Part shown: positions 1 through 9,973 of the stretch, one piece after another | Layout of the letters: each line of letters begins with the position of its first letter | Numbering within the stretch: the first letter of the stretch is position 1 | DNA from: Frigoribacterium sp. VKM Ac-2836 | GTDB lineage: Bacteria > Actinomycetota > Actinomycetes > Actinomycetales > Microbacteriaceae | Length of the DNA stretch: 64,000 nt | Assembly: GCF_013248995.1 (NCBI RefSeq) | Contig: NZ_JABRPK010000001.1 | Location: forward strand, 744,001-808,000 | Reading direction: 5' to 3' | Notes under the pieces: model-generated | Told to the model about the DNA's origin: nothing | Databases searched by the model: none | Seen by the model: only the letters and a program-made list of their open reading frames with translations | Position numbers and translations under genes: made by a program

Positions 1-15
1 TCGGCCGAGAGAACG

Positions 16-90
16 TGGTGCCCCCAGGCAGATTCGAACTGCCGCCCCTGCCTCCGGAGGGCAGTGCTCTATCCCCTGAGCTATGGGGGC
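16..90 (-). tRNA. tRNA-Arg (anticodon CCG)
   Basis: Read on the minus strand, this 75-nt stretch folds as a complete tRNA. The 7-bp acceptor stem starts GCCCCCA. The anticodon stem CTGCC/GGCAG encloses the loop CTCCGGA, giving anticodon CCG (arginine, codon CGG). The T-arm contains the TTCGAATC loop and the gene encodes its own 3' CCA (plus-strand 16-18). It is divergent from pdxH. Confidence 0.95.
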
Positions 91-105
91 CCGGGAACGT
101 CGTCA

Positions 106-111
106 AGGTTA
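106..111 (-). promoter_or_regulatory. Candidate -10 box for tRNA-Arg
   Basis: On the minus strand TAACCT lies 15 nt before the mature tRNA 5' end, which would give a short 5' leader. It fits the actinobacterial TANNNT pattern. No convincing -35 is visible. Confidence 0.35.
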
Positions 112-167
112 GCAGCGAATCGGTGCCGTCTGGAACGACGACGCCGGGCAGGGTGCATCGTGGGGGA

Positions 168-887
168 GTGACCGACGACAAGCACACCGACCCAGCCGAC
201 CGCGACGCTCGCTCCGACCGCACCGATCCCGACGGCCCGACGCTGCGCGAGCGCCTCCGCTCGGCCAAGGTCTTCCATCCCGAGCTGCCCACCTTCGACG
301 TCGACGCCGTGGCCGACGACGCGGTCGACCAGTTCGTCGCCTGGCTCGTGGAGGCCGTCGACCAGGACGTGGCCCAGCCGCACGCCATGGTGATCTCGAC
401 CTCGTCGTCCGACGGTGACGTCACCGCCCGCACCCTGCTGCTCAAGGACGTCGACGACGGCGCCCTCTGGTTCGCCACCTCCTCGATCAGCCCGAAGGGA
501 CGGCAGATCGCCGAGAACCCCCGGGTGGCCCTCACCCTCTACTGGCGGGAGCAGGGCCGCCAGGTCCGGGTGCTCGGTCGGGCGACGCCAGGACCGCGCG
601 ACGTCAGCGAGAAGGACTTCACCGCGCGCCACCCGGACTCGCGCGCCGTGGCCATGACGCAGCCGCAGAGCAGCCCGATCACCGACGAGGCCGAGACGCG
701 TCGTCGCCTCGCCGAGGCCAAGGCCGCGATCGAGTCCGACGACACCCTCGTCCCCGAGGACTGGACGGCCTGGCGGGTCGACCCCACCTCGATCGAGTTC
801 TGGCAGGCGACCACGGGCCGCAACCAGGTGCGTCTGCGGTACGACCGCGACGGAGACGGCTGGACCCGCGCCTCCTTGTGGCCCTGA
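168..887 (+). CDS. pdxH: Pyridoxamine/pyridoxine 5'-phosphate oxidase
   Basis: FMN enzyme that oxidises pyridoxamine- or pyridoxine-5'-phosphate to pyridoxal 5'-phosphate, the last step of B6 salvage in the cytoplasm. The 239-residue protein has the FMN-binding segment TARTLLLKDVDDGALWF, then SPKGRQIAENPRVAL, and the C-terminal dimerisation region with EFWQATTGRNQVRLRY ending in a SLWP tail (usually RL-P). I chose GTG 168, which follows a purine run, because the longer open frame would run back through the tRNA gene. The first 25 or so residues are Asp/Arg-rich and probably disordered. Confidence 0.93.
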   Translation: MTDDKHTDPADRDARSDRTDPDGPTLRERLRSAKVFHPELPTFDVDAVADDAVDQFVAWLVEAVDQDVAQPHAMVISTSSSDGDVTARTLLLKDVDDGALWFATSSISPKGRQIAENPRVALTLYWREQGRQVRVLGRATPGPRDVSEKDFTARHPDSRAVAMTQPQSSPITDEAETRRRLAEAKAAIESDDTLVPEDWTAWRVDPTSIEFWQATTGRNQVRLRYDRDGDGWTRASLWP

Positions 888-960
888 CGACCACGGAGGT
901 CGTCGACGGCGTGACCTCGACGGTCGAGCGGACGTAACGCGACGACACGCACCTGGCAGA

Positions 961-976
961 CCGTCGGCGCCGACGG
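961..976 (+). promoter_or_regulatory. 16-bp perfect palindrome before the amidotransferase gene
   Basis: CCGTCGGCGCCGACGG is a perfect palindrome with no loop. It abuts CAGCAT (977-982), a -10-like hexamer 6 nt before the ATG at 989. A dimeric repressor could bind there. This is inference from position only. Confidence 0.3.
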
Positions 977-988
977 CAGCATGGGGGC

Positions 989-1789
989 ATGACCTCGTAC
1001 GCCGCCCCGACGACCCGCCCGAGCGACCCCGCCGTCGCCTCGATGCGCCTCGCGGTGGTCGAGGTCACCCGGCACCGGCCGCATGCTCCCGAGTACCACG
1101 CCTACGTCGAAGAGATGAACTCCCGCGTTCGGGAGACCGCCGCCGCGGCGGGCTGGCGGGCGACGCGGTTCGCAGCCGGCGACCTCGGCGTCGACGAGCT
1201 GCTCCGCCTGACCGTCGACCACGACGCGATCGTGGTGCTCGGCGGAGAAGATCTGTCGCCCCGCCACTACGGAGGCGCGACCGGCTACCCGGGAGAAGGC
1301 CGCCACGACCCGGTGGCCGACGAGGCCCAGCTCGCCCTCGTCCGGCGGGCCGTCGCCCGACGCACCCCGCTGCTCGGCGTCTGCCGCGGCCATCAACTGA
1401 TCAACGTCGCGCTCGGCGGCGACCTCGTGCAGCACCTCGACGACGAGGACGGCCTGCACCGCACCCCCGAGGCACCGGTCGCAGAGCTGATGCACCCACA
1501 CGGCGTGCGGCTCGAACCCGGCAGCCGTCTCGCCCAGGTCCTGGGTGCCGCGCCCGTGGTCCAGAGCGCGCACCACCAAGCCGTCGGTCGGGTGGGCGAC
1601 GGTCTCCGCGTCGTCGGTCGGGCCGCGGACGGCACCGTCGAGGCCGTCGAGCACGACTCGGCCCCGATCCTCGGTGTCCAATGGCACCCCGAAGACCGCG
1701 GGGCGCCGGTGGGCCAGCTCGAGGCGTTGTTGGCCTCCTTGGCCGAGACCGTCGCCACGCGAGCCGACCAGGAGGCGCTGGTCGCCTAG
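989..1789 (+). CDS. Class I glutamine amidotransferase, gamma-glutamyl-GABA hydrolase family
   Basis: The 266-residue protein belongs to the peptidase C26 / PuuD-like family, which hydrolyses gamma-glutamyl amides such as gamma-glutamyl-GABA. The nucleophile elbow LLGVCRGHQLINVALGG gives the catalytic Cys, and VQWHPED near residue 230 gives the His-x-Glu pair. An oxyanion-type GGEDLSP motif lies near residue 87. No puu-pathway neighbours are present, so the substrate is open. The ATG is 6 nt after a -10-like CAGCAT, so the mRNA may be nearly leaderless. Confidence 0.85.
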   Translation: MTSYAAPTTRPSDPAVASMRLAVVEVTRHRPHAPEYHAYVEEMNSRVRETAAAAGWRATRFAAGDLGVDELLRLTVDHDAIVVLGGEDLSPRHYGGATGYPGEGRHDPVADEAQLALVRRAVARRTPLLGVCRGHQLINVALGGDLVQHLDDEDGLHRTPEAPVAELMHPHGVRLEPGSRLAQVLGAAPVVQSAHHQAVGRVGDGLRVVGRAADGTVEAVEHDSAPILGVQWHPEDRGAPVGQLEALLASLAETVATRADQEALVA

Positions 1790-1828
1790 GACGCGCCCCT
1801 CACCCGAGCGCGCCTCCTGCCCGTCGGC

Positions 1829-2455
1829 TCAGCCGTCCTGCCGCAGTGCGGAGAGCACGGCCGACACGACGGGTTCGGCGTCGCCCGGTTCGAGGAACGT
1901 CGTCGATCGGGCCACGACGAACGCCGGCGAGGAGAACGCCTCGGCCGTCCCCACCCGACCGGTCGTGTCGAAGTAGCCTTCGACGCCGTACGTGGGCACC
2001 GAGTTGCTCGTCGCGACGAGATCGTTGGCCAGTTCGTCGAGGCTCTCGTCGTCGAAATGGGCGACCCCGACCGTGATCGTCGCCCCGTCCGCGTCCTGCC
2101 AGGTGCAGGTCGTGCCGTCGGCCTCGGCAACGATCCCGAGGGCCTCGCCGTCGCGGCTCTCGTCGCCGCGGACGTCGTCGGCCGAGACGGGGGCGAGAGC
2201 CGAGTAGTACGACGAGAGGCTGCCGGCCGCGAGCAGGTCGCCGCAGTCGACGGTGAACGGTGTGCTCACGAGGTCGGGGACGGGTACGGCGGTCGACGTC
2301 GCCTCGGGGGTGGTCGACGACGTCTCGCTCGGGGTCGCCGAGGCGTCCGGCCGGGACGGCGCGTTGCCCGTGCAGGCGCTCAGCGACAGAGCGAGGACGC
2401 CGGTCACGGCGAGGGCACGCAGGGTGGCGGGGGAGCGGGTCGAGGCGGGGCGCAT
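1829..2455 (-). CDS. Secreted lipoprotein of unknown function
   Basis: The 208-residue product starts MRPAST and has a lipoprotein signal peptide with lipobox LSAC near residue 27. A Ser/Thr/Pro-rich linker of about 40 residues follows, then a globular domain with two cysteines (VDCGDLL and TTCTWQD) that could form a disulfide. The layout recalls DUF3558-type actinobacterial lipoproteins, but I cannot assign the family. The start at 2455 was chosen because it places the signal peptide at the N terminus; upstream in-frame codons run into argS antisense. The gene is convergent with the amidotransferase and divergent from argS. Confidence 0.7.
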   Translation of the reverse strand: MRPASTRSPATLRALAVTGVLALSLSACTGNAPSRPDASATPSETSSTTPEATSTAVPVPDLVSTPFTVDCGDLLAAGSLSSYYSALAPVSADDVRGDESRDGEALGIVAEADGTTCTWQDADGATITVGVAHFDDESLDELANDLVATSNSVPTYGVEGYFDTTGRVGTAEAFSSPAFVVARSTTFLEPGDAEPVVSAVLSALRQDG

Positions 2456-2505
2456 CCCTCCATCATCACCGACGTGAGACTCGTCGGCGGTCCCTCCGCT
2501 GCCGG

Positions 2506-2511
2506 TAAGAT
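2506..2511 (+). promoter_or_regulatory. -10 box for argS, leaderless arrangement
   Basis: TAAGAT ends 8 nt before the argS GTG at 2520. There is no Shine-Dalgarno sequence in between, so transcription would start at or within a base or two of the start codon. Confidence 0.5.
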
Positions 2512-2519
2512 CGTCCCTC

Positions 2520-4181
2520 GTGACTCCCGCCGAACTCTCCACGTCCTTGCTCGCCGTCGTCCAGGGCGTCCTCGAGCGCCGAGGCACCGTCGACGTGACG
2601 GTGACCGAGGGCGACGTGGCGCTCGAGCGGCCGAAGAACCGCGAGCACGGTGACTGGGCCTCCAACGTCGCCATGAAGTTCGCGAAACGCGTGGGCACGA
2701 ATCCCCGCGAGCTCGCCACCGACATCGCGGCCGACCTGGCCGAGGTCGACGGGGTGGCCGACGTCGACGTCGCGGGCCCCGGGTTCATCAACATCCGGCT
2801 CGACGCGGCCGCCGCAGGACTGCTCGCGCGCTCGATCGTCGAGCAGGGCGAGGCCTACGGACGCGGCGACTACTACCGCGGCGTCACCATCGACCTCGAG
2901 TTCGTCTCGGCGAACCCCACCGGCCCGATCCACCTCGGCGGTGTCCGCTGGGCCGCGGTGGGCGACAGCCTGGCTCGCGTCTTCCAAGCGCAGGGCGCCC
3001 TCGTCACCCGCGAGTACTACTTCAACGACCACGGCGGGCAGATCGACCGCTTCGCCCGCAGCCTGCTGGCCAGCGCGCTCGGCGAACCCACCCCCGACGA
3101 CGGCTACGGCGGGCAGTACATCGCCGAGATCGCGGCCCGCGTCCTGGCGACCTTCGACGGCGACGTGCGTGAGCTGCCCCGTGACGAGGCGCAAGAGCTG
3201 TTCCGCTCGGTCGGCGTCGACTTCATGTTCGCCGACATCAAGTCGTCGCTGCACGACTTCGGCGTCGACTTCGACGTCTACTTCCACGAGAACTCGCTGC
3301 ACGAGTCGAGGGCCGTCGAGCGCGCCGTCGCCCGACTGCGCGAGCTCGGGCACGTCTACGAGGCCGAGGGTGCCACCTGGCTGCGCACCACCGAATTCGG
3401 CGACGACCGTGACCGGGTCATCGTCAAGAGCGACGGCGAGGCCGCCTACATCGCCGGAGACCTGGCCTACTACCTCGACAAGCGCGAACGCGGCTTCGAG
3501 CGCAACCTGATCATGCTCGGAGCCGACCACCACGGGTACGTCGGTCGCATGATGGCGATGTGCGCCGCCTTCGGCGACGAGCCCGGCGTCAACCTCGAGA
3601 TCCTGATCGGGCAGATGGTCAACCTGCTGCGCGACGGTGAGCCGATGCGCATGTCGAAGCGCGCGGGGACCGTCGTCACGATGGAGGACCTCGTCGACGC
3701 GGTCGGAGTCGACGCCGGTCGTTACTCGCTGGTCCGCAGCCCGGTGAACAGCTCGATCGACATCGACCTCGACCTGCTCACCAAGCGCAGCAACGACAAC
3801 CCGGTCTTCTACGTCCAGTACGCCCATGCCCGCACCCGCGCCGTCGCCCGGAACGCCGAGGCCGCCGGGGTCACGCGGGACGCGTTCGACGCGTCGCTGC
3901 TGACTCACGAGACCGAGAGCGCCCTGCTCGGGGCGCTCTCCGAGCTGCCTCGCGTCGTCGTCCAGGCCGCCGAGCTGCGCGAGCCGCACCGGGTGGCTCG
4001 CTACGTCGAAGAGCTCGCCGGCACCTACCACCGCTGGTACGACACCTGCCGTGTCACACCCCTCGGCGACGACGAGGTCACCGACCTGCACCGCACCCGT
4101 CTGTGGCTCAACGACGCGGCGGGCCAGGTCATCCGCAACGGCCTCGGCCTGTTGGGCGTCTCGGCACCCGATCGGATGTGA
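2520..4181 (+). CDS. argS: Arginyl-tRNA synthetase
   Basis: Class I synthetase that charges tRNA-Arg. The 553-residue protein has an N-terminal Arg_S additional domain, the HIGH-type signature [13 protein letters not shown] near residue 140, the KMSKS-type loop [11 protein letters not shown] near residue 380, and the helical DALR anticodon-binding domain at the C terminus ending [11 protein letters not shown]. The GTG at 2520 gives the normal family length. A 15-bp-stem palindrome follows the stop. Confidence 0.97.
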   Translation: MTPAELSTSLLAVVQGVLERRGTVDVTVTEGDVALERPKNREHGDWASNVAMKFAKRVGTNPRELATDIAADLAEVDGVADVDVAGPGFINIRLDAAAAGLLARSIVEQGEAYGRGDYYRGVTIDLEFVSANPTGPIHLGGVRWAAVGDSLARVFQAQGALVTREYYFNDHGGQIDRFARSLLASALGEPTPDDGYGGQYIAEIAARVLATFDGDVRELPRDEAQELFRSVGVDFMFADIKSSLHDFGVDFDVYFHENSLHESRAVERAVARLRELGHVYEAEGATWLRTTEFGDDRDRVIVKSDGEAAYIAGDLAYYLDKRERGFERNLIMLGADHHGYVGRMMAMCAAFGDEPGVNLEILIGQMVNLLRDGEPMRMSKRAGTVVTMEDLVDAVGVDAGRYSLVRSPVNSSIDIDLDLLTKRSNDNPVFYVQYAHARTRAVARNAEAAGVTRDAFDASLLTHETESALLGALSELPRVVVQAAELREPHRVARYVEELAGTYHRWYDTCRVTPLGDDEVTDLHRTRLWLNDAAGQVIRNGLGLLGVSAPDRM

Positions 4182-4186
4182 GCCCC

Positions 4187-4229
4187 CACGCCGCGCCTCC
4201 TCGGCCTCGACCGCAGGAGGCGCGGCGTG
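4187..4229 (+). terminator. Intergenic palindrome after argS, family member 1
   Basis: Perfect 15-bp arms CACGCCGCGCCTCCT and AGGAGGCGCGGCGTG are separated by 13 nt. There is no U-tract. The core AGGAGGCGCGG recurs at 48954 and 59056. It may be a terminator-like hairpin or a dispersed palindromic repeat. Confidence 0.6.
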
Positions 4230-4264
4230 AGCGATCCTCGCCGGCCGGCTGACATGATGGCCCG

Positions 4265-5044
4265 ATGAGCGACATCGACACCGACTTCTTCGAGGCCAAG
4301 CCCGTCGCCCGACGCCGGGGGCGTGGCTTCGGCATCTTCGTCTTCGTGCTCCTCGGCATCGTGGTGGTCCTCGGAATCCTCGCCGTCGTCGCCGACCTCG
4401 TCGTCCGGACCGTCGCCGAAGGCCAGGCCGAGAAGCAGATCTCGCAACAGCTCGGAGACGCCGCGGGCCCGGTCGACGTCCAGATCGGCGGGTTCTCGAT
4501 GCTCTGGCAGCTCGTGCAGGGCAGCATCGACCAGGCCACCATCTCGTCCGCTGGGTCGTCGGACGGGCTCTCGTTCGATTTCGACGTGCGGGACGTCCCG
4601 ACCGATTTGAGTGGTTCGACCGGTGCCATCAGCGGTACGGTCACCGCCGACGCGGCGACCGTCAACGGGCTGGCTGCCGTCCAAGAGAGCGGTGGAGCGA
4701 TCTCGTTCGGCGACGGACAGGTCACCTACGCCCGCGACTTCACGATCCCGCTGGTGAACACGGTCGTCCCCGTGGACGTCGTCGCGACGCCCTCGATCAC
4801 GGGCGAGGGTCGGGTCATCTCGCTCACGCCGACGACCGCGTCGCTGCGGGACACGTCGGTGTCGCTCGACCTCGCACCCTTCATCGGCGGCTACGCCTTC
4901 GACGTGTGCGCCGCGCAGTACCTGCCCCAGGGCACCACCCTGACCGGCGTCGCCGTCACGTCCTCGGCTGCGACGATCGACGTCGCGTCACCGGGCCTGC
5001 CCATCTCGTCGAGCGGCATCGGCAGCAAGGGGTCCTGCTCCTGA
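4265..5044 (+). CDS. DUF2993 (LmeA-like) membrane-anchored protein
   Basis: The 259-residue protein has a basic N terminus, one transmembrane helix at about residues 22-46, and an extracytoplasmic beta-rich domain typical of DUF2993. The mycobacterial member LmeA is a periplasmic phospholipid-binding protein involved in lipomannan synthesis; the role here is inferred only from family. One or two cysteines occur late (FDVCAAQ; the C terminus ends GSCS). CATGAT lies 6 nt before the ATG and could be a weak -10 of a leaderless message. Confidence 0.75.
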   Translation: MSDIDTDFFEAKPVARRRGRGFGIFVFVLLGIVVVLGILAVVADLVVRTVAEGQAEKQISQQLGDAAGPVDVQIGGFSMLWQLVQGSIDQATISSAGSSDGLSFDFDVRDVPTDLSGSTGAISGTVTADAATVNGLAAVQESGGAISFGDGQVTYARDFTIPLVNTVVPVDVVATPSITGEGRVISLTPTTASLRDTSVSLDLAPFIGGYAFDVCAAQYLPQGTTLTGVAVTSSAATIDVASPGLPISSSGIGSKGSCS

Positions 5045-5101
5045 CCTCGCGTCGCCGTCGAGGAGGTCCCGCCCGTGGCCGTCACGCCCGTCGGCGGTCG
5101 G

Positions 5102-5107
5102 TAGGCT
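5102..5107 (+). promoter_or_regulatory. Candidate -10 box for lysA
   Basis: TAGGCT would place the transcription start near 5114, inside the upstream ATG frame. This argues that the ATG at 5111 is not the start and that GTG 5147, preceded by GAGG at 5138-5141, is. Confidence 0.4.
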
Positions 5108-5146
5108 CTGATGTCGTTCCCCGTCCTTCGAACCCCCGAGGTCCGC

Positions 5147-6559
5147 GTGTCCCCGAACCCCCTGGCCCCTGCCTGGCTCGTCGAGCCGGTCGACGCCGAC
5201 GCCCTCGACCCGGCCGTCTGGTCGGCCTCGGCCCGGCGGTCCTCCGACGGTGAACTGGTGCTCGGCGGCGTCACCGTCTCCGAGCTCGTGTCGTCGTTCG
5301 GCACACCGCTCTACGTCCTCGACGAGGACGACGCCCGCACCCGGGCCGTCGAGGCCGTCCGGTCGTTCGAGCGCGAGGCGGCCCGCATCGGCACGAGGGC
5401 GACGGTCTACTACGCCGCCAAGGCGTTCCTCTCGGCCGAGGTCGCGCGGTGGGTCGCCGAGGCGGGCATGGCGGTCGACATCTGCACCGGCGGCGAGTTC
5501 GCCGTGGCCCTGGCCGCGGGCGTGGCCCCGGCCCGCATGGGGTTCCACGGCAACAACAAGTCCCTCGCCGAGATCGATCGGACGGTCGAGGCCGGCATCG
5601 GCACCGTCGTCCTCGACAACGCCGCAGAGGTCGGCCGGGTCGCCGCGGCGGCCGCGCGGCACGGTCGTGTCCAGCGGGTGCGTCTCCGGGTCAACTCGGG
5701 CGTCCACGCGTCCACCCACGAGTACCTCGCCACCGCCCGTGAAGACCAGAAGTTCGGCGTCCCCCTCGCCGACACCCCCGAGATCGTCCGGGCGATCCGC
5801 GAGCAGTCCTCGCTCGAGTTCGTCGGTCTTCACTCACACATCGGCTCGCAGATCTTCGGCTCCGACGGCTTCGCCGAGGCCGCGCGCCGTCTGCTCGCGG
5901 TGCACGCCGACCTGCTCGCGTCCGGGCCCGTTCCCGAACTCAACCTCGGGGGCGGCTTCGGCATCGCGTACACGAGTGCCGACGACGCCCGTCCGCTCGA
6001 CGAACTCGCCGTCGCCCTGGCCGACATCGTCCAGGCCGAGTGCCTCCGGCTCGAGATCGACGTTCCCCTCCTCGCGGTCGAGCCGGGTCGAGTCGTCGTC
6101 GGGCCGGCCGGCACGACGCTGTACGAGGTCGGCACCATCAAGGACGTCACCGTCTCGTCCGACGACGGCAGCGCGGTGCGACGCTACGTCAGCGTCGACG
6201 GCGGCATGAGCGACAACGCGCGCACGGCTCTCTACGCGGCGGACTACTCGGTGCGCATGGCGAACCGCACCTCCTCGGCCCCGCCCGCTCTCGTGCGGGT
6301 CGCCGGGAAGCACTGCGAGAGCGGCGACCTCGTCGTGCTCGCCGACTACCTGCCCGGCGACGTCGCCCCGGGCGACCTGCTCGCCGTACCCGCCACCGGC
6401 GCCTATTGCCACAGTCTCGCCAGCAACTACAACCATGTCGGGCGTCCCCCCGTCGTGGCCGTGCGCGACGGCCGGGCCCGCGTCATCGTGCGGGGCGAGA
6501 GCGAAGCCGACCTGCTGGCCCGTGACGCCGGCCTCGACCGGGCGACCAGCGCCTCCTGA
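5147..6559 (+). CDS. lysA: Diaminopimelate decarboxylase
   Basis: PLP enzyme that converts meso-diaminopimelate to L-lysine, the last step of lysine synthesis. The alanine-racemase-type barrel carries the PLP lysine in YYAAKAFLS, then HSHIGSQI, the glycine loop LNLGGGFGI and EPGRVVVGPAGTTLY. The C-terminal domain has CESGDLV. GTG 5147 (470 residues, VSPNPLAPAWL) is preferred over ATG 5111 (482 residues) because GAGG lies 5 nt before it and the likely transcription start lies downstream of the ATG. It heads the aspartate-family group lysA-hom-thrC-thrB. Confidence 0.95.
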   Translation: MSPNPLAPAWLVEPVDADALDPAVWSASARRSSDGELVLGGVTVSELVSSFGTPLYVLDEDDARTRAVEAVRSFEREAARIGTRATVYYAAKAFLSAEVARWVAEAGMAVDICTGGEFAVALAAGVAPARMGFHGNNKSLAEIDRTVEAGIGTVVLDNAAEVGRVAAAAARHGRVQRVRLRVNSGVHASTHEYLATAREDQKFGVPLADTPEIVRAIREQSSLEFVGLHSHIGSQIFGSDGFAEAARRLLAVHADLLASGPVPELNLGGGFGIAYTSADDARPLDELAVALADIVQAECLRLEIDVPLLAVEPGRVVVGPAGTTLYEVGTIKDVTVSSDDGSAVRRYVSVDGGMSDNARTALYAADYSVRMANRTSSAPPALVRVAGKHCESGDLVVLADYLPGDVAPGDLLAVPATGAYCHSLASNYNHVGRPPVVAVRDGRARVIVRGESEADLLARDAGLDRATSAS

Positions 6560-6609
6560 CCCGTGCGAACTCCGCACGCCGACGACGAAGCACCCGAGAA
6601 CGGACTGAC

Positions 6610-7941
6610 ATGATCGAATACCGCAACGTGAGGGTCGCCCTGTTGGGCGCCGGCTCGGTGGGGTCGCAGGTGGCGCGGCTGCTGCTCGAGCAGGGCGACG
6701 ACTTCGCCGGGCGCGCGGGGGCCGGGCTCGAGCTCGTCGGTATCGGCGTGCGCGACGTCGACGCCCCCCGGGACGTCGACCTGCCGCGCGAGCTGTTCAC
6801 GACCGACGTCGAGTCGCTCATCGTCGGTGCCGACATCGTCGTCGAACTGATCGGCGGACTCGAGCCGGCCCGGAGCTACGTGCTGCAGGCGCTGAACTCG
6901 GGCGCCGACGTCATCACCGGCAACAAGGCCCTGCTCGCGAGCCACGGCACCGAGCTCTTCGACGCGGCCGAGCAGGTGGGCGCTCAGGTCTACTACGAGG
7001 CCGCCGTGGCCGGGGCCATCCCGATCATCCGCCCGTTGCGCGACAGCTTGGCCGGTGACCGCGTCCAGCGCATCATGGGCATCGTCAACGGCACGACCAA
7101 CTTCATCCTCGACCGCATGGACACCGACGGCTCGAGCCTCGAGGACGCGTTGGCGACGGCCACGGCCCTGGGCTACGCCGAGGCCGACCCCACGGCCGAC
7201 ATCGAGGGCTACGACGCCGCGCAGAAGGCGGCCATCCTGGCCAGCCTCGCCTTCCACACGGCCGTTCCGCTCGCGGCGGTGCACCGTGAGGGCATCACCT
7301 CCGTCACGCACGACCAGGTGGTCGCGGCGCGCAAGGCCGGCTACGTCGTGAAGATCCTCGCGATCTGCGAGCGTCTCGTCGACGACGAGGGAGTCGAGGG
7401 CGTGAGCGCCCGCGTCTACCCGGCACTGGTGCCGCTGAGCCACCCGCTCGCAGCCGTGCACGGCGCCAAGAACGCGGTCTTCGTCGAGGCGGAGTCGGCC
7501 GGAGACCTCATGTTCTACGGCGCCGGTGCCGGGGGAGTCGAGACCGCGTCCGCAGTCCTCGGCGACCTCGTGTCGGCCGCGCGTCGCCACGTCATCGGTG
7601 GCCCGGGCGTCGCCGAGTCCACCCACGCGAACCTCCCCGTCTTCCCGATCGGCCGCGTGTCGACCCGTTACCAGATCACCCTCGACGTGGCGGATCAACC
7701 GGGTGTGCTCGCCGAGGTCGCAGGAGTGCTCAGCGACCACGGCGTCAGCGTCCACAACGTCGAGCAGACGTCGGGTGCGACGCCGGGCGTCACGGTCGAG
7801 GGCGACCCCGTGGCCACCGCTACGCTGATCATCGGCACCCACCGGGCGCGCGAGTCCGACCTCGCCGCGACGGTGACCGCCCTGAAGAACGCCACGGTCG
7901 TGAACTCCGTCACGAGCGTGCTGAGAGTCGAAGGAGCCTGA
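6610..7941 (+). CDS. hom: Homoserine dehydrogenase
   Basis: Reduces aspartate semialdehyde to homoserine with NAD(P)H, the branch point to threonine and methionine. The 443-residue protein has a Rossmann fold ([15 protein letters not shown]), the [10 protein letters not shown] loop, the catalytic region [16 protein letters not shown] and [16 protein letters not shown], and a C-terminal ACT domain from about residue 350 ([19 protein letters not shown]) that commonly mediates threonine feedback inhibition. The stop overlaps the thrC ATG by one base (TGATG), so translation is probably coupled. Confidence 0.97.
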   Translation: MIEYRNVRVALLGAGSVGSQVARLLLEQGDDFAGRAGAGLELVGIGVRDVDAPRDVDLPRELFTTDVESLIVGADIVVELIGGLEPARSYVLQALNSGADVITGNKALLASHGTELFDAAEQVGAQVYYEAAVAGAIPIIRPLRDSLAGDRVQRIMGIVNGTTNFILDRMDTDGSSLEDALATATALGYAEADPTADIEGYDAAQKAAILASLAFHTAVPLAAVHREGITSVTHDQVVAARKAGYVVKILAICERLVDDEGVEGVSARVYPALVPLSHPLAAVHGAKNAVFVEAESAGDLMFYGAGAGGVETASAVLGDLVSAARRHVIGGPGVAESTHANLPVFPIGRVSTRYQITLDVADQPGVLAEVAGVLSDHGVSVHNVEQTSGATPGVTVEGDPVATATLIIGTHRARESDLAATVTALKNATVVNSVTSVLRVEGA

Positions 7942-9023
7942 TGGCCCACCAGTGGCAGGGTGTCCTGCGCGAATACGCCGACCGTCTCGACGTCACCGAC
8001 GCCACCCCGATCGTCACGCTCGGCGAGGGCGGTACGCCGCTCATCCCGGCTCCGGCACTGTCGGCCCGCACGGGTGCCAAGGTCTTCGTCAAGTACGAGG
8101 GGATGAACCCGACCGGCTCCTTCAAGGACCGCGGAATGACGATGGCCATCTCGAAGGCCGTCGAGCACGGCGCGAAAGCCGTCATCTGCGCCTCGACGGG
8201 CAACACCTCGGCCTCGGCCGCCGCCTACGCCGCGCACGCCGGAATCACCGCCGCGGTGCTCGTGCCCGAGGGCAAGATCGCCATGGGCAAGCTGAGCCAG
8301 GCCGTGGCGCACGACGGACAGCTGCTGCAGATCCAGGGCAATTTCGACGACTGCCTCGACATCGCGCGCGACCTCGCCGCGAACTACCCGGTGCACCTGG
8401 TCAACTCGGTCAACAACGACCGCATCGAGGGGCAGAAGACCGGTGCGTTCGAGGTCGTCGACGTCCTCGGCGACGCTCCCGACTTCCATTTCATCCCGGT
8501 CGGCAACGCCGGCAACTACACGGCCTACACACGCGGTTACCGCGAAGACCTCGAGATCGGACGCGCCACCAAGCTGCCGCGCATGTTCGGTTTCCAGGCC
8601 GCCGGCTCGGCTCCGATCGTCGCGGGCGAGGTCGTCAAGGCCCCCGAGACCATCGCCAGCGCCATCCGCATCGGCAACCCGGCCTCGTGGCAGCTCGCCC
8701 TCGAGGCACGCGACCTGACGGACGGCTGGTTCGGAGCCATCACCGACGAGGCGATCCTCGCCGCCCAGAAGATCCTCTCGGCCGAGGTGGGCGTCTTCGT
8801 CGAGCCCGCATCGGCCATCAGCGTGGCGGGTTTGCTCGAGCGGGCGGACGCCGGGGTCATCCCCGCCGGTGCCACCGTGGTGCTCACCGTCACCGGCCAC
8901 GGCCTCAAAGACCCCCAGTGGGCCCTGCGTCGCCCGGACGGCAGCGACGTGCAGCCGACCGTGGTCGCGAGCGACACGGCCCAGGTGGCCGAGGTGCTCG
9001 GACTCGCACCGGCCTCTGCATGA
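7941..9023 (+). CDS. thrC: Threonine synthase
   Basis: PLP fold-type II enzyme that turns O-phosphohomoserine into threonine. The 360-residue protein carries the PLP lysine in [14 protein letters not shown], the phosphate-binding [14 protein letters not shown] and a C-terminal [12 protein letters not shown]. It overlaps hom upstream by one base and thrB downstream by ATGA, so hom-thrC-thrB is one translationally coupled operon. Confidence 0.97.
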   Translation: MAHQWQGVLREYADRLDVTDATPIVTLGEGGTPLIPAPALSARTGAKVFVKYEGMNPTGSFKDRGMTMAISKAVEHGAKAVICASTGNTSASAAAYAAHAGITAAVLVPEGKIAMGKLSQAVAHDGQLLQIQGNFDDCLDIARDLAANYPVHLVNSVNNDRIEGQKTGAFEVVDVLGDAPDFHFIPVGNAGNYTAYTRGYREDLEIGRATKLPRMFGFQAAGSAPIVAGEVVKAPETIASAIRIGNPASWQLALEARDLTDGWFGAITDEAILAAQKILSAEVGVFVEPASAISVAGLLERADAGVIPAGATVVLTVTGHGLKDPQWALRRPDGSDVQPTVVASDTAQVAEVLGLAPASA

Positions 9024-9973
9024 CCTCGGGGGTCGTCGGGCGTTCGGTGCTGGTCAAGGTCCCCGCGACCTCGGCCAACCTGGGCCCCGGTTTCGACACG
9101 CTGGGCCTCGCGCTCTCGCTCTACGACGAACTCGAGGTCACCGCCACCCGTGAGCCCGGCGTCCGGGTCGAGGTGTCCGGAGTCGGCGAGGGGCAGGTGC
9201 CCACCGACGGCTCGAACCTCGTCGTCCGGGCGATCGCCACCGCGTTCGCGTCGGTCGACGTCCCGCTGCCGGGACTGCACCTCCGGGCTCGCAACGCGAT
9301 CCCGCACGGCCGCGGACTCGGTTCGTCCGCCGCCGCCATCGTCTCGGGCATCATGGCCGCCAAGGGGCTGCTCGACGGCACGGTCGACCTCGACTCGGCC
9401 GCGTTGCTCGCGCTGGCGACCGAGATGGAAGGGCATCCCGACAACGTCGCCCCGGCGTTGTTCGGCGGCCTCACGATCGCGTGGATGAACTCGCACGGCC
9501 CGTCGCACAAGCGACTTCTCGTGCACCGAGGGGTCTCGCCCGTGGTGTTCGTGCCCGAGTCGACCCTCTCGACCAAGCTCGCCCGCAGCCTGCAACCCGC
9601 CTCGGTTCCGCACGAGGACGCCACGTTCAACGTCTCGCGTTCGGCCCTGCTGGTGGCCGCCCTCGTCCAGAGTCCCGAGCTGCTGCTCGCGGCCACCGAG
9701 GACCGGCTGCACCAGAGCTACCGCGCCAGCGCCATGCCCGAGACCGACACGCTGATCCGCATGCTGCGCGACGCCGGTCTCGCGGCCGTCGTGTCGGGAG
9801 CCGGGCCGTCCCTGCTCGTGCTCGGCAGCGACCCGGCACAGCGCCTGTTCGCGGCCGATCTGGTGCGCGAACACGCCGTGTCGTCGTGGCGTCCTCTGAT
9901 GCTGGCCGTCGATCTCAAAGGTGCTACAGTTGTGGCGCACCCGGTAGAAAACTCAGATTTCCTGGGCATCTAG
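9020..9973 (+). CDS. thrB: Homoserine kinase
   Basis: GHMP-family kinase that phosphorylates homoserine for ThrC. The 317-residue protein has [19 protein letters not shown] at the N terminus, the GHMP ATP loop [16 protein letters not shown] near residue 95, and a C-terminal GAGPSLLVL motif. The ATG overlaps the thrC stop by four bases. The last roughly 45 bases are unusually A/T-rich and contain a possible promoter for rho. Confidence 0.97.
   Translation: MTSGVVGRSVLVKVPATSANLGPGFDTLGLALSLYDELEVTATREPGVRVEVSGVGEGQVPTDGSNLVVRAIATAFASVDVPLPGLHLRARNAIPHGRGLGSSAAAIVSGIMAAKGLLDGTVDLDSAALLALATEMEGHPDNVAPALFGGLTIAWMNSHGPSHKRLLVHRGVSPVVFVPESTLSTKLARSLQPASVPHEDATFNVSRSALLVAALVQSPELLLAATEDRLHQSYRASAMPETDTLIRMLRDAGLAAVVSGAGPSLLVLGSDPAQRLFAADLVREHAVSSWRPLMLAVDLKGATVVAHPVENSDFLGI
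9922..9930 (+). promoter_or_regulatory. Candidate extended -10 promoter for rho inside the thrB 3' end
   Basis: TGCTACAGT combines an extended -10 TG with a TANNNT hexamer in a locally A/T-rich patch. It would give rho its own transcript with a leader of roughly 310 nt. No good -35 is visible. Confidence 0.35.

Noticed and set aside
15-167. In-frame upstream extension of pdxH
   Set aside because: It runs through the tRNA-Arg gene; GTG 168 gives the family length.
896-918. Possible terminator after pdxH (GAGGTC/GACCTC)
   Set aside because: Only six base pairs, with a weak interior and no U-tract.
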